This document shows positions 1 to 9,430 of a stretch of 64,000 nt of DNA, piece after piece. Both the position numbers and the translations under genes were made by a program. Under the pieces are notes generated by a model. That model was given only the letters and a program-made list of their open reading frames with translations. It was not told where the DNA came from and searched no databases. The DNA comes from Butyrivibrio sp. CB08 (GTDB lineage Bacteria; Bacillota; Clostridia; Lachnospirales; Lachnospiraceae): contig NZ_RAIR01000003.1 in assembly GCF_003625485.1 (NCBI RefSeq), forward strand, positions 124,001 to 188,000, in the 5' to 3' direction. How positions within the stretch are numbered: the first letter of the stretch is position 1; every line of letters starts with the position of its first letter.

Positions 1-2
1 TT

Positions 3-3000
3 GTAAAGCCTACTCTTGAGCAGGATACCAACAGATATCTTGAAGGTGACACTGTAACAGCTATGACAGCACCTGTTGTTGCAGGTTATAAATTTGAAGG
101 ATGGACAAGGACAGGTTCTCAGAGTGGCGTAGAGCAGGGCGGAACATTCACAATGCCTGCAGCTAACGTTGAACTTGTTGGTAAGTATGTAGCAAGTAGT
201 GAAGTTCATTACGTTGTTGAGCACTATCAGCAGAAAGCTGATCTCAGTGGATATCCAACCACACCAACAGCTACAGAGGAATTTAATAACGGAACAACTG
301 GTCAGCCTGCAGCTTATTCAGCTAAGACTTATGAAGGCTTCGAGTATAAGTCAAATAAGACTGAGTTCTATGGTACAAGTGGTAAGCTTACATCTGCAAC
401 AGTGCAGGCAGATGGAAGCCTTGTGATCAAGCTTTACTATGACAGACTTCAGTACGATGTAACATATGCTTATACAGATACAACAACAGTTCCTGGTGCT
501 ACCCCAGCTAATCCATCTACATTAAATGGCAAGTTCTACTTCGGACAGACTGTTGTTATTGCTGACAATGCTACAGCAAACGGTTACACATTTAGTGGAT
601 GGCAGGTTCCTTCAGGAATAACTGTTTCAGTAAATCCTAGAACACACAAGAAGGAATTTACAATGCCTGCAGCTCAGGTTGACATTACTGGAAACTTCGA
701 TGTCAACAAGCATAAAGTATCATACGAATACATCCTGGATGATCCATACATTGCTGTTCCAGATGGTGCAGCACCACTTGAAATGGATCTTCCTAAGAAC
801 GAAGAACATGATTTTGGTACAAGTGTTAGTACCGTAGCAGTTACTGTTCCTGCTGGATATGAATTTATCGGATGGAAGGTAAAAGGCAATTCTCTTACAC
901 TTAATGCTGGTGAAGAGATAGTTGGTGATTCCTTCACAATGCCTGATAATGATGTATTCCTTCAGGGTGGATTCAAGGCAAAAACTGATACAAAATATGC
1001 GGTAGAGTACTACCAGCAGAACATTAAAAATGACGAGTTCACATTATTTGAAACTGATAGCAACAGAAGTGGCACAACAGGCCAGAAGGCAACAGAATAT
1101 GTTAAGTCATACGAAGGATTTACATTTGCATCCGATCTTACAGAATATGTAAGCGTTAATGAAAGTACCCACGCTGAGTCTTCAGTTGATGATGACACGA
1201 TCCTTGGTGACGGAAGCCTTGTTATCAGACTTTACTACACAAGAAATAAGTACAATGTTTCTTACAGCTATACAAATACCGTACCTGGTGCAGATCCTGC
1301 TAATCCAGCAACCTATAACGGTACATACAAGTATGGTGCAACAGTAACTGTAGCAGCAGATGCAAAGGCTGCTGGCTACAAATTTAGCGGATGGAATGCA
1401 TCAGTAGAAGATCAGACTATCGTATCTACTACTCTTGCACAGAGACTTCTGGCACTTATCACTGGACAGCCTGTAGCCGATACTGTTCGTACATTCGAGA
1501 TGCCTGCAAGTAATGTATTCATCACAGGTGGATTTACAGCTAACGATGATACTGTTTACACAGTAGAGCATTACAAGAAGAGCCTTGATGGTCAGTATGT
1601 ACTCGCAGATACTGATGCAGATACTAAGGGTACAACAGGAACTATCGCAACTTACTCATCAAGAATCGGTACAGCGGATTACGTTGGATTTAAGTATATT
1701 GAAAATGCAACCAAGTTCTATAGTGGCGATGATGAGCAGGATGATGCAACCATTCTTGGAGATGGAAGCCTTGTTATCAAGCTCTACTACGACAGAGAGT
1801 CTTATCAGGTAACATATAAGTACACAGGCAATGTTCCAGAGAGTGCAGATCCTACAGAAGCAGAACTTGAGGCAGAGCCTTATAAGAAGAGCTATCTGTT
1901 TGGTGAGACTGTAACAGTAGCAGATGATGCTACAGCTACAGGATACACATTCAGTGGATGGGATGTACCTGTTGATACAACTGAAACAAGTGCAGGTCTT
2001 ATTGAGACTCTTGTTTCAGCGGTAACTGGACAGGAAACACAGACTACACGTACATTTGAGATGCCAGCACAGGATGTTGAGATCAAAGGTTCATTTACAA
2101 TCAACAGACATATGGTTATCTATGAGTACACAGGCGAAGTTCCTGAGGGTGCAGATCCTTCAGTTGCAGAGCTTGCAGCAGAGCCTTACACAATGGAGTA
2201 TGACTATAACTCTACAGTAACAGTAGCAGATGATGCCAATGCTCCAGAGGGTTACTTCTTCAAAGGATGGACATCTGAGGATGAGGACATTACAGAAGGC
2301 AGCTTCTTAATGCCTGATAATGACGTAACTATCAGAGGATCTTTTGAGAAGAAGAAGATCGTCACATTAAGACTTAATATCGATGGAAGTAATGTTAAGG
2401 AAGTTCTTTATGATGGAACACCTTACAGCACAGGCGTCGATGTTGTTGCAACCGTTACAGGTCAGGATGGAGATGACCAGGAAGAGCAGAATACTATTCG
2501 CCGTGTACTCGAGCAGTTTATAACAGCAGGAGTATTGGTAGTACACGCTGAAGAGGGTGATGATGAAGAAGATGGCATTCGTGCTGAATATGGCGGAGAT
2601 TTATACATCATTAAGGGCGTTACAGTAACAGAAGGTTCAGGAATTGATGCTGATGTATATTATGCATACATCAATACTGATGAAATGGCTATCTTCAGAG
2701 ATGGCGAAGATGTAACAGGTGAATTTGATCTCGTTATTGATAAGCCATTTGATGCAGAAGAGAATGTAGTTGGACGTCTTACAATCAAGCAGAGACAGGT
2801 TACACTTACATCTGAGTCAGCAAGCCAGACCTACAACGGATCAGCGCTTACACGTCCAATAGTTCAGATTGGCGGAGATGGATTTGTAGATGGTGAAGTA
2901 GAGAACCTCAGAGCTACAGGAACAATCACAGGCGTAGGCTCAGTTTCTAATCCAATCGAGTATGACGTGGTAGGCAAGTACAAAACTGAAGAAGGTTATG

Positions 3001-3320
3001 ATGAAGATCTCTTCAAGCAGAACTACAAGGTAGAGGAGGTTGTCGGAACTCTTACAATCACAGCAGGTGGTGGCGGCGGAGACGATACACCAGGTACTCC
3101 AACAACTATCCCTGATGCACCAGTAGCAACAGGTCCAGCACCTGCAGTACTTGGTGAGCAGAGACCTCTTGATGGCCCTGCAGTACTTGGCGCTAGAAGA
3201 GCAGGAACAGATGACTCTACAAACAGAACAGCCAGAGCATTCATCATCCTGGTTTCAGCAGCAATAGGACTTTCACTGATAATTGCTGGAAAGAAGAAAA
3301 GAGAAAACGAGGAAGATTGA
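3..3320 (+). CDS. Large repeat-containing surface protein, 5' end outside window
   Basis: The frame is open from the first bases of the window, so the true start lies to the left; about 1105 residues are visible. Two modules alternate: MucBP-like units (beginning VEHYQQ, VEYYQQ, VEHYKK and ending GDGSLVIKLYYDR) and SHIRT/InlB-like units (beginning YAYT, YEYI, YSYT, YKYT, YEYT and containing YTFSGW and FTMPA). An MBG-like beta domain (SQTYNGSALT) precedes a Gly/Pro/Thr-rich linker. The C-terminus has two VLG repeats (PAVLGEQR, PAVLGARR), TDDSTN, one hydrophobic helix and the basic tail KKKRENEED, resembling a cell-wall sorting signal without LPXTG. Such proteins are usually adhesins or wall-anchored structural proteins; the ligand cannot be told. 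A strong terminator follows. Confidence 0.85.
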   Translation, partial: VKPTLEQDTNRYLEGDTVTAMTAPVVAGYKFEGWTRTGSQSGVEQGGTFTMPAANVELVGKYVASSEVHYVVEHYQQKADLSGYPTTPTATEEFNNGTTGQPAAYSAKTYEGFEYKSNKTEFYGTSGKLTSATVQADGSLVIKLYYDRLQYDVTYAYTDTTTVPGATPANPSTLNGKFYFGQTVVIADNATANGYTFSGWQVPSGITVSVNPRTHKKEFTMPAAQVDITGNFDVNKHKVSYEYILDDPYIAVPDGAAPLEMDLPKNEEHDFGTSVSTVAVTVPAGYEFIGWKVKGNSLTLNAGEEIVGDSFTMPDNDVFLQGGFKAKTDTKYAVEYYQQNIKNDEFTLFETDSNRSGTTGQKATEYVKSYEGFTFASDLTEYVSVNESTHAESSVDDDTILGDGSLVIRLYYTRNKYNVSYSYTNTVPGADPANPATYNGTYKYGATVTVAADAKAAGYKFSGWNASVEDQTIVSTTLAQRLLALITGQPVADTVRTFEMPASNVFITGGFTANDDTVYTVEHYKKSLDGQYVLADTDADTKGTTGTIATYSSRIGTADYVGFKYIENATKFYSGDDEQDDATILGDGSLVIKLYYDRESYQVTYKYTGNVPESADPTEAELEAEPYKKSYLFGETVTVADDATATGYTFSGWDVPVDTTETSAGLIETLVSAVTGQETQTTRTFEMPAQDVEIKGSFTINRHMVIYEYTGEVPEGADPSVAELAAEPYTMEYDYNSTVTVADDANAPEGYFFKGWTSEDEDITEGSFLMPDNDVTIRGSFEKKKIVTLRLNIDGSNVKEVLYDGTPYSTGVDVVATVTGQDGDDQEEQNTIRRVLEQFITAGVLVVHAEEGDDEEDGIRAEYGGDLYIIKGVTVTEGSGIDADVYYAYINTDEMAIFRDGEDVTGEFDLVIDKPFDAEENVVGRLTIKQRQVTLTSESASQTYNGSALTRPIVQIGGDGFVDGEVENLRATGTITGVGSVSNPIEYDVVGKYKTEEGYDEDLFKQNYKVEEVVGTLTITAGGGGGDDTPGTPTTIPDAPVATGPAPAVLGEQRPLDGPAVLGARRAGTDDSTNRTARAFIILVSAAIGLSLIIAGKKKRENEED

Positions 3321-3354
3321 TCTCCCGATTCCTCAGAGATAATTAGTTGAACAA

Positions 3355-3387
3355 GGCGGTTGGCCCCAGTGGTCAGCCGCCTTTTTT
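3355..3387 (+). terminator. Rho-independent terminator after surface protein
   Basis: An 11-bp stem (GGCGGTTGGCC with GGTCAGCCGCC, two G-U pairs), loop CCAGT, then six T. Confidence 0.9.
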
Positions 3388-3508
3388 GCGCCTTCTTCCC
3401 ACTACATTGTGCACAATCGAATTGTTGGCACAATTGTCTTAATTCTGTGAATTTTGTGTGAAAAAGCAAAAAATTACGTTTTTTGTAACATTTTCTGTCC
3501 AGAAGTGG

Positions 3509-3532
3509 TATAATCATTTCAGAACATGTTCT
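3509..3532 (+). promoter_or_regulatory. Extended -10 promoter with overlapping palindrome
   Basis: TGGTATAAT gives an extended -10 element (TATAAT at 3509-3514). Seven bases downstream, near the expected transcription start, lies the perfect 12-bp palindrome AGAACATGTTCT (3521-3532). It could be an operator for the small gene that follows. No convincing -35 is visible, in keeping with an extended -10 promoter. Confidence 0.5.
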
Positions 3533-3561
3533 AAATAGTGATTACACAGGGGGCTGCAATC

Positions 3562-3741
3562 ATGAAGAAGAATACGTTTATAGTGAAAGTGGACAACCGC
3601 CAACGGAATACCTGGCAGGGCGAGATCGTCTGGGCGGAGGAGAACAGACGCAAGCGCTTCAGGAGCAGTTTGGAGCTTCTTATGCTCATGAACGAAGCCA
3701 TGAACCTTAGCGAAGATAGTGTCATGAGAAGAGCCAACTAA
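3562..3741 (+). CDS. Small conserved hypothetical protein (59 aa)
   Basis: Encodes a 59-residue basic protein beginning MKKNTFIVKVDNRQ with the core TWQGEIVWAEENRRKRFRS and a helical C-terminal half (LELLMLMNEAM). I recall similar short proteins in Lachnospiraceae genomes but know no function. The ATG at 3562 is chosen because a G-rich Shine-Dalgarno (CAGGGGG) sits about nine bases upstream; a GTG at 3538 in the same frame has none. The gene stands alone between two terminators and has its own extended -10 promoter with a palindrome over the start region. The strand-helix layout with clustered arginines would suit a nucleic-acid or protein-binding adaptor, but that is a guess. Confidence 0.75.
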   Translation: MKKNTFIVKVDNRQRNTWQGEIVWAEENRRKRFRSSLELLMLMNEAMNLSEDSVMRRAN

Positions 3742-3776
3742 CTGATTTGTACTACAATTGAATAGACAATAATACA

Positions 3777-3814
3777 AGCTGACCTAAAATAACCAAAAAA
3801 GGTCAGCTTTTTTT
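3777..3814 (+). terminator. Rho-independent terminator after small protein gene
   Basis: Perfect 8-bp stem AGCTGACC/GGTCAGCT with an A-rich loop, followed by seven T. Confidence 0.85.
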
Positions 3815-3825
3815 GCGCTTTACTG

Positions 3826-3853
3826 TAAAGATTTCATACAATTCAGCCGATAG
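3826..3853 (+). promoter_or_regulatory. Sigma-D (sigma-28) type motility promoter
   Basis: TAAA at 3826-3829, a 16-base spacer, then GCCGATAG at 3846-3853. This matches the flagellar/chemotaxis sigma-D consensus of Firmicutes (TAAA, about 15 bases, GCCGATAT). It sits about 80 bases upstream of a chemoreceptor gene, the expected target class. Confidence 0.75.
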
Positions 3854-3935
3854 TTTTATATGAGTGCGTGATTTTTATCATGGCTCAGCAAAAAAATAAG
3901 TGAACGGATTTCACTTTCTTATGGAGGTATCCAAA

Positions 3936-5960
3936 ATGGCTAAAGAAGCTAACGAGAAAGGCAAGAAACAGAAAAGTACTATCAGCTTTAAAGACAGTAT
4001 CAAGACCAAACTGATTGCGGTTATGATCCTTATAACAGCAATTCCTCTGATTGTATCACTGATCGTAAGTTACAGGAGTTCAACCAACAAGGCTCTTGAC
4101 GATGCAGTGGCTAACCTCAACTGGCAGGCAAAGTATATTGCTTCAGAGTTTGAGGATACAATCGACAAGAACTATGTAGCGATGCAGACAATTGCTGCGG
4201 CTCCTTCAACAAGAGACTTTATGCTTCATCCAGATGATCCTGTGGCGATGACCAAGACTCTTGAGTTTTTAAGTGCTGTTGATAAGAACCTCAATGACGG
4301 TAATATCACAGTTCTTACAGGCCCTGACGGAATGCAGGTTCTTAGAGCTTCAGGAAAGCTCGTAGATGTTTCCAAGAGAGAATACTTCCAGAAGGCCATG
4401 GAAGGCAATCTTTGGTGCTCAGACGTTATCGTTTCTGCATCAACAGGTGCAAGACAGTGTACTTTTTCAGCTCCAGTCTATGGTGATGGCGGCGCTGTTA
4501 TCGGTATAGTTCAGAGAAACTTTGACATGAACGTTCTTCATGAATTCCTTGCAAGCGAGTCAGATGACGCATTCATCACTGACAGAGCTGGTCTGGTAGC
4601 AGCACACTCTCAGTATGAGATCACAGCAGAGAACGAAGATGACAGAAGTCAGTCAACATTCATGACAAGCGGACTTGACAGCGGAACATATGAGGCGGAT
4701 ACAGGTAAGGGATACCGTGCGATCGTATGTTACACCAAGTCTCCTACAATCGGATGGACAATCTGCACAGCAAGCGACACCAAGACTGTTACAGCATCTG
4801 CAAGATCAGCAGCTACTGTAGTAGTTATCATCGGTATCGTAATGCTCATTATTGCAATCCTTATTTCCTTCATGATGGCAAGGAACTTTACTGATCCTAT
4901 CAAGGTTGTCAATGACGCTATCACACAGCTTGCAGATGGACGCTTCAGCAAGGTAAGTAAGCACCAGAACAGAAAAGATGAGCTTGGCCAGATGATCGGC
5001 AACACCAATCTGGTTATTGATAAGTTAAAAGAGATCGTTACTAACATAAAAGAGTCTGCTAACAACGTAGGTATCAATTCTGAAGAACTTTCAGATATGG
5101 CTAACCAGATCTCTCAGACAGCCGAGGACGTATCAAATGCAGTTCAGGAGATCGCATCTGGTGCAACACAGCAGGCTGATGAGATCCAGCACGCTTCTGA
5201 GAACGTTGGCAGAATTGGCGATGCAGTAGGCGACGTACAGAATTCAACTGGTGATCTTTCAAATCTCGCAGAGAAGATGAAAGAGGCATCAGAAGTATCA
5301 AGTACTTCACTTGCATCCCTTCAGGATTCTTCAAATGAGATGACAGCCAAGATCGATGAGATCTCCAAGACCATCAGTGCTACACAGGATGCTGTTACAA
5401 ATATCAATGGCAAGGTTGAAGGCATTGCTTCAATCGCCACACAGACAAACCTTCTTTCTCTCAACGCTTCCATCGAGGCAGCAAGAGCAGGAGAGGCAGG
5501 AAAAGGATTTGCAGTCGTTGCGGAAGAGATCGGCAAGCTTGCTGATGATTCCAAGCAGATGGCTGATGATATCAGAAAAGAGATGGATATTCTTCTTGAG
5601 CAGTCCAAGGCAGCCGTTGCTGCAGCTGATGACGTTCGTCAGGGCAACCAGGATCAGCAGCTTGCACTTGGTGAGACTCTCGAGGCAGTTAACGGAATGC
5701 TTGCTGATATCGGAAGCACAGTTGGCGGTGTACAGCTTATTTCTCAGGGCGCTGACACCTGCGAAACAAGTAAGAACGCGGTTGTTGACACAATGAGCGC
5801 ACTTTCAGCTATTTCCGAGGAGAACGCTGCTTCTTCAGAGGAGACAGGCGCTTCCATGCAGGAGCTTTCTGCAACAGTTACAACCCTTGCTGGTTCTGCA
5901 AACAACTTAAAGGACATCTCAGACAAGCTCAACGAGGACATCGCATTCTTCAAGGATTGA
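3936..5960 (+). CDS. Methyl-accepting chemotaxis protein with Cache-type sensor
   Basis: A 674-residue transmembrane chemoreceptor. A basic cytoplasmic N-terminus leads to TM1 (about 26-46), an extracellular double-Cache-like sensor (about 47-285), TM2 (about 288-311, with [10 protein letters not shown]), HAMP (about 312-365) and a long cytoplasmic coiled coil. The conserved signalling tip ([19 protein letters not shown]) is near residues 505-523. Ligand binding outside would control CheA through the tip; Cache sensors often bind amino or organic acids, but the ligand is unknown. The start at 3936 follows GGAGG with eight bases between; an upstream in-frame GTG at 3900 lacks a ribosome-binding site. 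A sigma-D promoter precedes the gene and a terminator follows, so it is monocistronic. Confidence 0.93.
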   Translation: MAKEANEKGKKQKSTISFKDSIKTKLIAVMILITAIPLIVSLIVSYRSSTNKALDDAVANLNWQAKYIASEFEDTIDKNYVAMQTIAAAPSTRDFMLHPDDPVAMTKTLEFLSAVDKNLNDGNITVLTGPDGMQVLRASGKLVDVSKREYFQKAMEGNLWCSDVIVSASTGARQCTFSAPVYGDGGAVIGIVQRNFDMNVLHEFLASESDDAFITDRAGLVAAHSQYEITAENEDDRSQSTFMTSGLDSGTYEADTGKGYRAIVCYTKSPTIGWTICTASDTKTVTASARSAATVVVIIGIVMLIIAILISFMMARNFTDPIKVVNDAITQLADGRFSKVSKHQNRKDELGQMIGNTNLVIDKLKEIVTNIKESANNVGINSEELSDMANQISQTAEDVSNAVQEIASGATQQADEIQHASENVGRIGDAVGDVQNSTGDLSNLAEKMKEASEVSSTSLASLQDSSNEMTAKIDEISKTISATQDAVTNINGKVEGIASIATQTNLLSLNASIEAARAGEAGKGFAVVAEEIGKLADDSKQMADDIRKEMDILLEQSKAAVAAADDVRQGNQDQQLALGETLEAVNGMLADIGSTVGGVQLISQGADTCETSKNAVVDTMSALSAISEENAASSEETGASMQELSATVTTLAGSANNLKDISDKLNEDIAFFKD

Positions 5961-5991
5961 TCTTTAAAGTTTCTTTAGCATAAATATATAT

Positions 5992-6036
5992 GGCACCAGA
6001 GGAACGCTTATAGGCGGTCTTCTGGTGTCATTTTTG
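5992..6036 (+). terminator. Rho-independent terminator after chemoreceptor
   Basis: GGCACCAGA pairs with TCTGGTGTC (one wobble), followed by ATTTTTG. Confidence 0.8.
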
Positions 6037-6126
6037 TTGCAATTAGCCTAATTTGGCTAGGTGTAATCGAGCCTTTAGTGTGATAAAATCATAGGATACA
6101 AGACATCTATCAAAGGGGGCAGGTTT

Positions 6127-7335
6127 ATGGCAGAACTTAAGTGTCCACATTGCGGACAGGCATTTACAGTTGATGATACGGAGCTTAGCAGTATTGTTTC
6201 CCAGATCCGTGACAAGGAATTTGAAAAAGACCTATCGCAGCGCACCTCAGAGCTTGAGAAGCACCTGCAGGAAAAGCACGCCCTGGAGATGTCTGCTGTA
6301 GAAAATAAGATCGTCTTAAAGACCAGACAGGAGTTTGAAGACGAGATCAACAAGCTCAGGGAAGAGAACTCCAGGCTTACCATGGAGATCCAGGCCTCAG
6401 ATGACAAGAAGCGCCTTGCAGTTCTGGAAGCAGTTAAGCGGGTTGAGGATGAAAAGCACGACCTTGAGTCTCAGTTCAATGAAAAGAGTCGCGACCTGGA
6501 GACAGCTCTTTTGCAGGAAAAGGAAAAGAGCAAGATCCTCCTTGACCAGAAGGAAAAGGAAGTTGAGTTCTACAAGGACCTTAAGACCCGCATGTCCACC
6601 AAGATGGTGGGTGAGACCTTGGAGCAGCACTGCGAGATCCAGTTTAACCAGATCCGTGCCACAGCCTTCCGGAACGCTTACTTTGAGAAGGACAACGACG
6701 CCAGAAGCGGCAGCAAGGGCGATTACATTTTCAGGGAAGTTGATGAGAACGGCGTAGAGATCATCTCCATCATGTTCGAGATGAAGAACGAGATGGACGA
6801 GACTGCCACCAAACACAAGAACGAGGATTTCTTCAAGGAGCTTGATAAGGACAGGAGGGAAAAGAACTGTGAATACGCTGTTCTTGTATCCCTTTTAGAG
6901 AGTGACTCTGAGCTCTACAATGCCGGAATTGTTGACGTCTCCTACAAGTTCGACAAGATGTACGTGGTCCGTCCACAGTGCTTTATTCCTATAATAACGC
7001 TCCTTAGGAATGCGGCCCTTAACGCCCTTTCCTACAAGCAGGAGCTTGCTGAAGTTCGCAATCAGGATATCGATATCTCCAACTTTGAGGACAGCCTCCT
7101 TAAGTTCAAGAACGACTTTAGCAGCAATTATACCAAGGCCCACGCTCATTTTGACAAGGCCATCGAGGAGATCGACAAGACCATACAGCATCTTGAGAAG
7201 GTAAAAAAAGAGCTCCAGGGCTCCGACAATCAGCTCAGGATCGCCAACAATAAGGTGGAGGATGTTTCAGTTAAAAAGCTCACCAGAAACAACCCCACCA
7301 TGAAAGCTAAATTCGACGCATTAAAGGACGAGTAA
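6127..7335 (+). CDS. DUF2130 domain protein
   Basis: A 402-residue soluble protein. It opens with a zinc-ribbon-like CPHCGQAF, continues with a long charged coiled coil (about 30-165, rich in Glu/Lys/Leu) and ends in the conserved globular DUF2130 region (KTRMSTKMVGETLEQHCE, IMFEMKNEMDETATKHKNED, VSLLESDSELY). The family has no firmly established biochemical role. A strong Shine-Dalgarno (AAAGGGGGCAGG) precedes the start. An extended -10-like TGATAAAAT at 6081-6089 may be its promoter. The MATE gene begins three bases after its stop, so the two are co-transcribed; a functional link is not evident. Confidence 0.88.
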   Translation: MAELKCPHCGQAFTVDDTELSSIVSQIRDKEFEKDLSQRTSELEKHLQEKHALEMSAVENKIVLKTRQEFEDEINKLREENSRLTMEIQASDDKKRLAVLEAVKRVEDEKHDLESQFNEKSRDLETALLQEKEKSKILLDQKEKEVEFYKDLKTRMSTKMVGETLEQHCEIQFNQIRATAFRNAYFEKDNDARSGSKGDYIFREVDENGVEIISIMFEMKNEMDETATKHKNEDFFKELDKDRREKNCEYAVLVSLLESDSELYNAGIVDVSYKFDKMYVVRPQCFIPIITLLRNAALNALSYKQELAEVRNQDIDISNFEDSLLKFKNDFSSNYTKAHAHFDKAIEEIDKTIQHLEKVKKELQGSDNQLRIANNKVEDVSVKKLTRNNPTMKAKFDALKDE

Positions 7336-7337
7336 TA

Positions 7338-8744
7338 ATGGCAGCAAAGACACAGAACAGAAGAGAATTTATGACTCAGACCCCGGTACCCAAGCTGATA
7401 CTGACGCTGTCTGTGCCAACAATAATAAGTATGCTGGTAACGGCGATCTACAACACCGCTGATACCTTCTTTGTAGCAAGAGTTTCAAGTGACCCTGCAG
7501 TAAACACCGCAGCAACAGCCTCTGTAGGCCTTGTGTTTACGGTTATGGCCATCATCCAGGCCTTTGGATTTTTCTGCGGTCACGGCTCAGGTAACTACCT
7601 TTCAAGGATGCTTGGAGCAGGCAATCACAAGGAAGCCAATGAGATGGCATCTACAGGCTTTGCCCTGGCTATCATTCTTGGAATCATCTTCGCGATCGTA
7701 GGAAATATCTTTGTTACACCAATAGCCCAGTTCCTTGGAGCAACGGATGCAACCATGCAGTTTACCAAGGACTACATGAGGATCATCTTGTTTGGGGCAC
7801 CATTTATGATGGCCCAGTTTGTTATAAACAACCAGTTAAGGTTCCAGGGAGCAGCCACCTACGCCATGGTGGGACTAATGTTTGGCGCTGTCATGAACAT
7901 GATCCTGGATCCCCTTCTTATCATGGTGTTCCACATGCAGGTAATAGGCGCAGGAATCGCCACTGTCATGGGACAGGTAACAAGCTTTATCGTGCTTCTT
8001 ATCGGAACCAGCAAGGGCGAGAACATCAAGATGAGCATCAAAAATGTTCACATTAACAGGCATTACGTTTTGGAGATAATTAACGGCGGAGCGCCATCTC
8101 TTTTCCGTCAGGGCCTTGCAGCTATATCAACACTGCTCCTTAACAGAATGGCAGGAGCAATGGGTGCGATCACTATGGTTACAATTGCTGGATCGCAGCA
8201 GCTTATGGGAGCTGAGGCAGCCATCGCAGGAATGTCTGTAGCAGGACGCCTTATGATGATGATGGCATCTGCCCTTATCGGATTTGGTCAGGGCTATCAG
8301 CCTGTGTGCTCCTTTAACTACGGAGCAGGACTTACTAAGCGTGTCAAGGAAGGCTTTGTGTTCTGCGTTAAGTATTCAACCATTTTCCTTATTGGAATCG
8401 GCGCGGTTTGCTTTGTCTTTGCGCCAAATATCGTAGCTCTTTTCACCAGGACGGAAGCTGCCCACATGGTGGGTGTTGCGGCCCTTCGCTTCATGGCTGC
8501 ATCCCTTCCTCTTTCAGGAGCCATCGTTATCAGCAACATGATGCTTCAGTCAATTGGTAAGGGCGTCAAGGCTTCCATCACAGCATCAGCAAGAAACGGC
8601 ATCTGCTTTATCCCGCTGATCCTGATCCTGCCACAGATCTTTGGCATCAGGGGCGTTGAGATGACTCAGGCCTGCGCTGATGTTTTATCACTTTTTATCG
8701 CAGTTCCACTGGCTCTTTCGGAACTTCGCAAGTTTAATGACTAA
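7338..8744 (+). CDS. MATE family efflux transporter
   Basis: A 468-residue polytopic membrane protein of the multidrug and toxin extrusion family, of the MepA/DinF-like type. About 12 hydrophobic helices are visible, in two six-helix halves. The family N-terminus is clear (LSVPTIISMLVTAIYNTADTFFVAR), with GFGQGYQPV in the second half. Members export drugs, metabolites or cationic compounds using Na+ or H+ gradients. The gene starts three bases after the DUF2130 gene and is followed 11 bases later by an amino acid ABC permease, so it sits inside a longer transcript. Export of an amino-acid-derived compound is possible but not shown. Confidence 0.93.
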   Translation: MAAKTQNRREFMTQTPVPKLILTLSVPTIISMLVTAIYNTADTFFVARVSSDPAVNTAATASVGLVFTVMAIIQAFGFFCGHGSGNYLSRMLGAGNHKEANEMASTGFALAIILGIIFAIVGNIFVTPIAQFLGATDATMQFTKDYMRIILFGAPFMMAQFVINNQLRFQGAATYAMVGLMFGAVMNMILDPLLIMVFHMQVIGAGIATVMGQVTSFIVLLIGTSKGENIKMSIKNVHINRHYVLEIINGGAPSLFRQGLAAISTLLLNRMAGAMGAITMVTIAGSQQLMGAEAAIAGMSVAGRLMMMMASALIGFGQGYQPVCSFNYGAGLTKRVKEGFVFCVKYSTIFLIGIGAVCFVFAPNIVALFTRTEAAHMVGVAALRFMAASLPLSGAIVISNMMLQSIGKGVKASITASARNGICFIPLILILPQIFGIRGVEMTQACADVLSLFIAVPLALSELRKFND

Positions 8745-8755
8745 CTGGAGAATTT

Positions 8756-9430
8756 ATGTTTGATCAAAAGACACTTGAGCTTCTCGTTAGCTCTTTTCCC
8801 AAAATACTGGAGTATGGACTTAAGGTAACACTGCCACTGGCGGCCATAGCCTTTATGCTCTCTACGGTTATCGCGGTTTTGGTTGCAATGGTACAGTACG
8901 CCAACACTCCTGTTCTTAGGCAGATATGCAGGGTGTACATCTGGATCATCAGAGGAACGCCCCTTCTGGTTCAGCTGATGGTGGCATTTTACGGACTGCC
9001 ACTTCTTGGCATAAGGGCCAATCCCTTTGTGATGGCGGTGGTTGTTTTTTCAATAAATGAAGGTGCTTACTCCGCAGAGACCATGAGGGCAGCAATGGAG
9101 GCGGTTCCGGCAGGACAATTGGAAGCCGGCTACTGCGTTGGCATGAACTATATGCAGATCATGTGGCATATCATCCTGCCCCAGGCCTTCAGGACAGCGT
9201 TCCCATCTCTGTTCAACGCCCTGATCAGCATGGTCAAGGACACTTCCCTTGCATCAAGTATCACGGTGGTTGAGATGTTCACAAGGACCAAGCAGATCGC
9301 AGGCCAGTCCTACAACTACCTGCCGCTGTACATCGAGGTTGCGCTTGTTTACCTGATCTTCTGCACGGTTCTTACCTTTATTCAGAAGAAGGGCGAGAAG
9401 ATTCTTGGAAGTTACGGGGTTAGAAAGTAA
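8756..9430 (+). CDS. Polar amino acid ABC transporter permease
   Basis: A 224-residue inner-membrane permease of the HisM/GlnP family. It has the N-terminal signature LKVTLPLAAIAFMLS, the RGTPLLVQL motif and the EAA loop (EAGYCVGMNYMQIMWHIILPQAF) that contacts the ATPase. About five transmembrane helices are visible. The start follows GGAG. Its TAA overlaps the ATG of the downstream ATPase by one base, implying translational coupling. With the two next genes it forms a complete importer (permease, ATPase, binding protein). Confidence 0.93.
   Translation: MFDQKTLELLVSSFPKILEYGLKVTLPLAAIAFMLSTVIAVLVAMVQYANTPVLRQICRVYIWIIRGTPLLVQLMVAFYGLPLLGIRANPFVMAVVVFSINEGAYSAETMRAAMEAVPAGQLEAGYCVGMNYMQIMWHIILPQAFRTAFPSLFNALISMVKDTSLASSITVVEMFTRTKQIAGQSYNYLPLYIEVALVYLIFCTVLTFIQKKGEKILGSYGVRK

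Noticed and set aside
3521-3532. LexA (SOS) box
   Set aside because: The Bacillus-type box needs four bases between GAAC and GTTC; here there are two, so I list it only as an unassigned palindrome.
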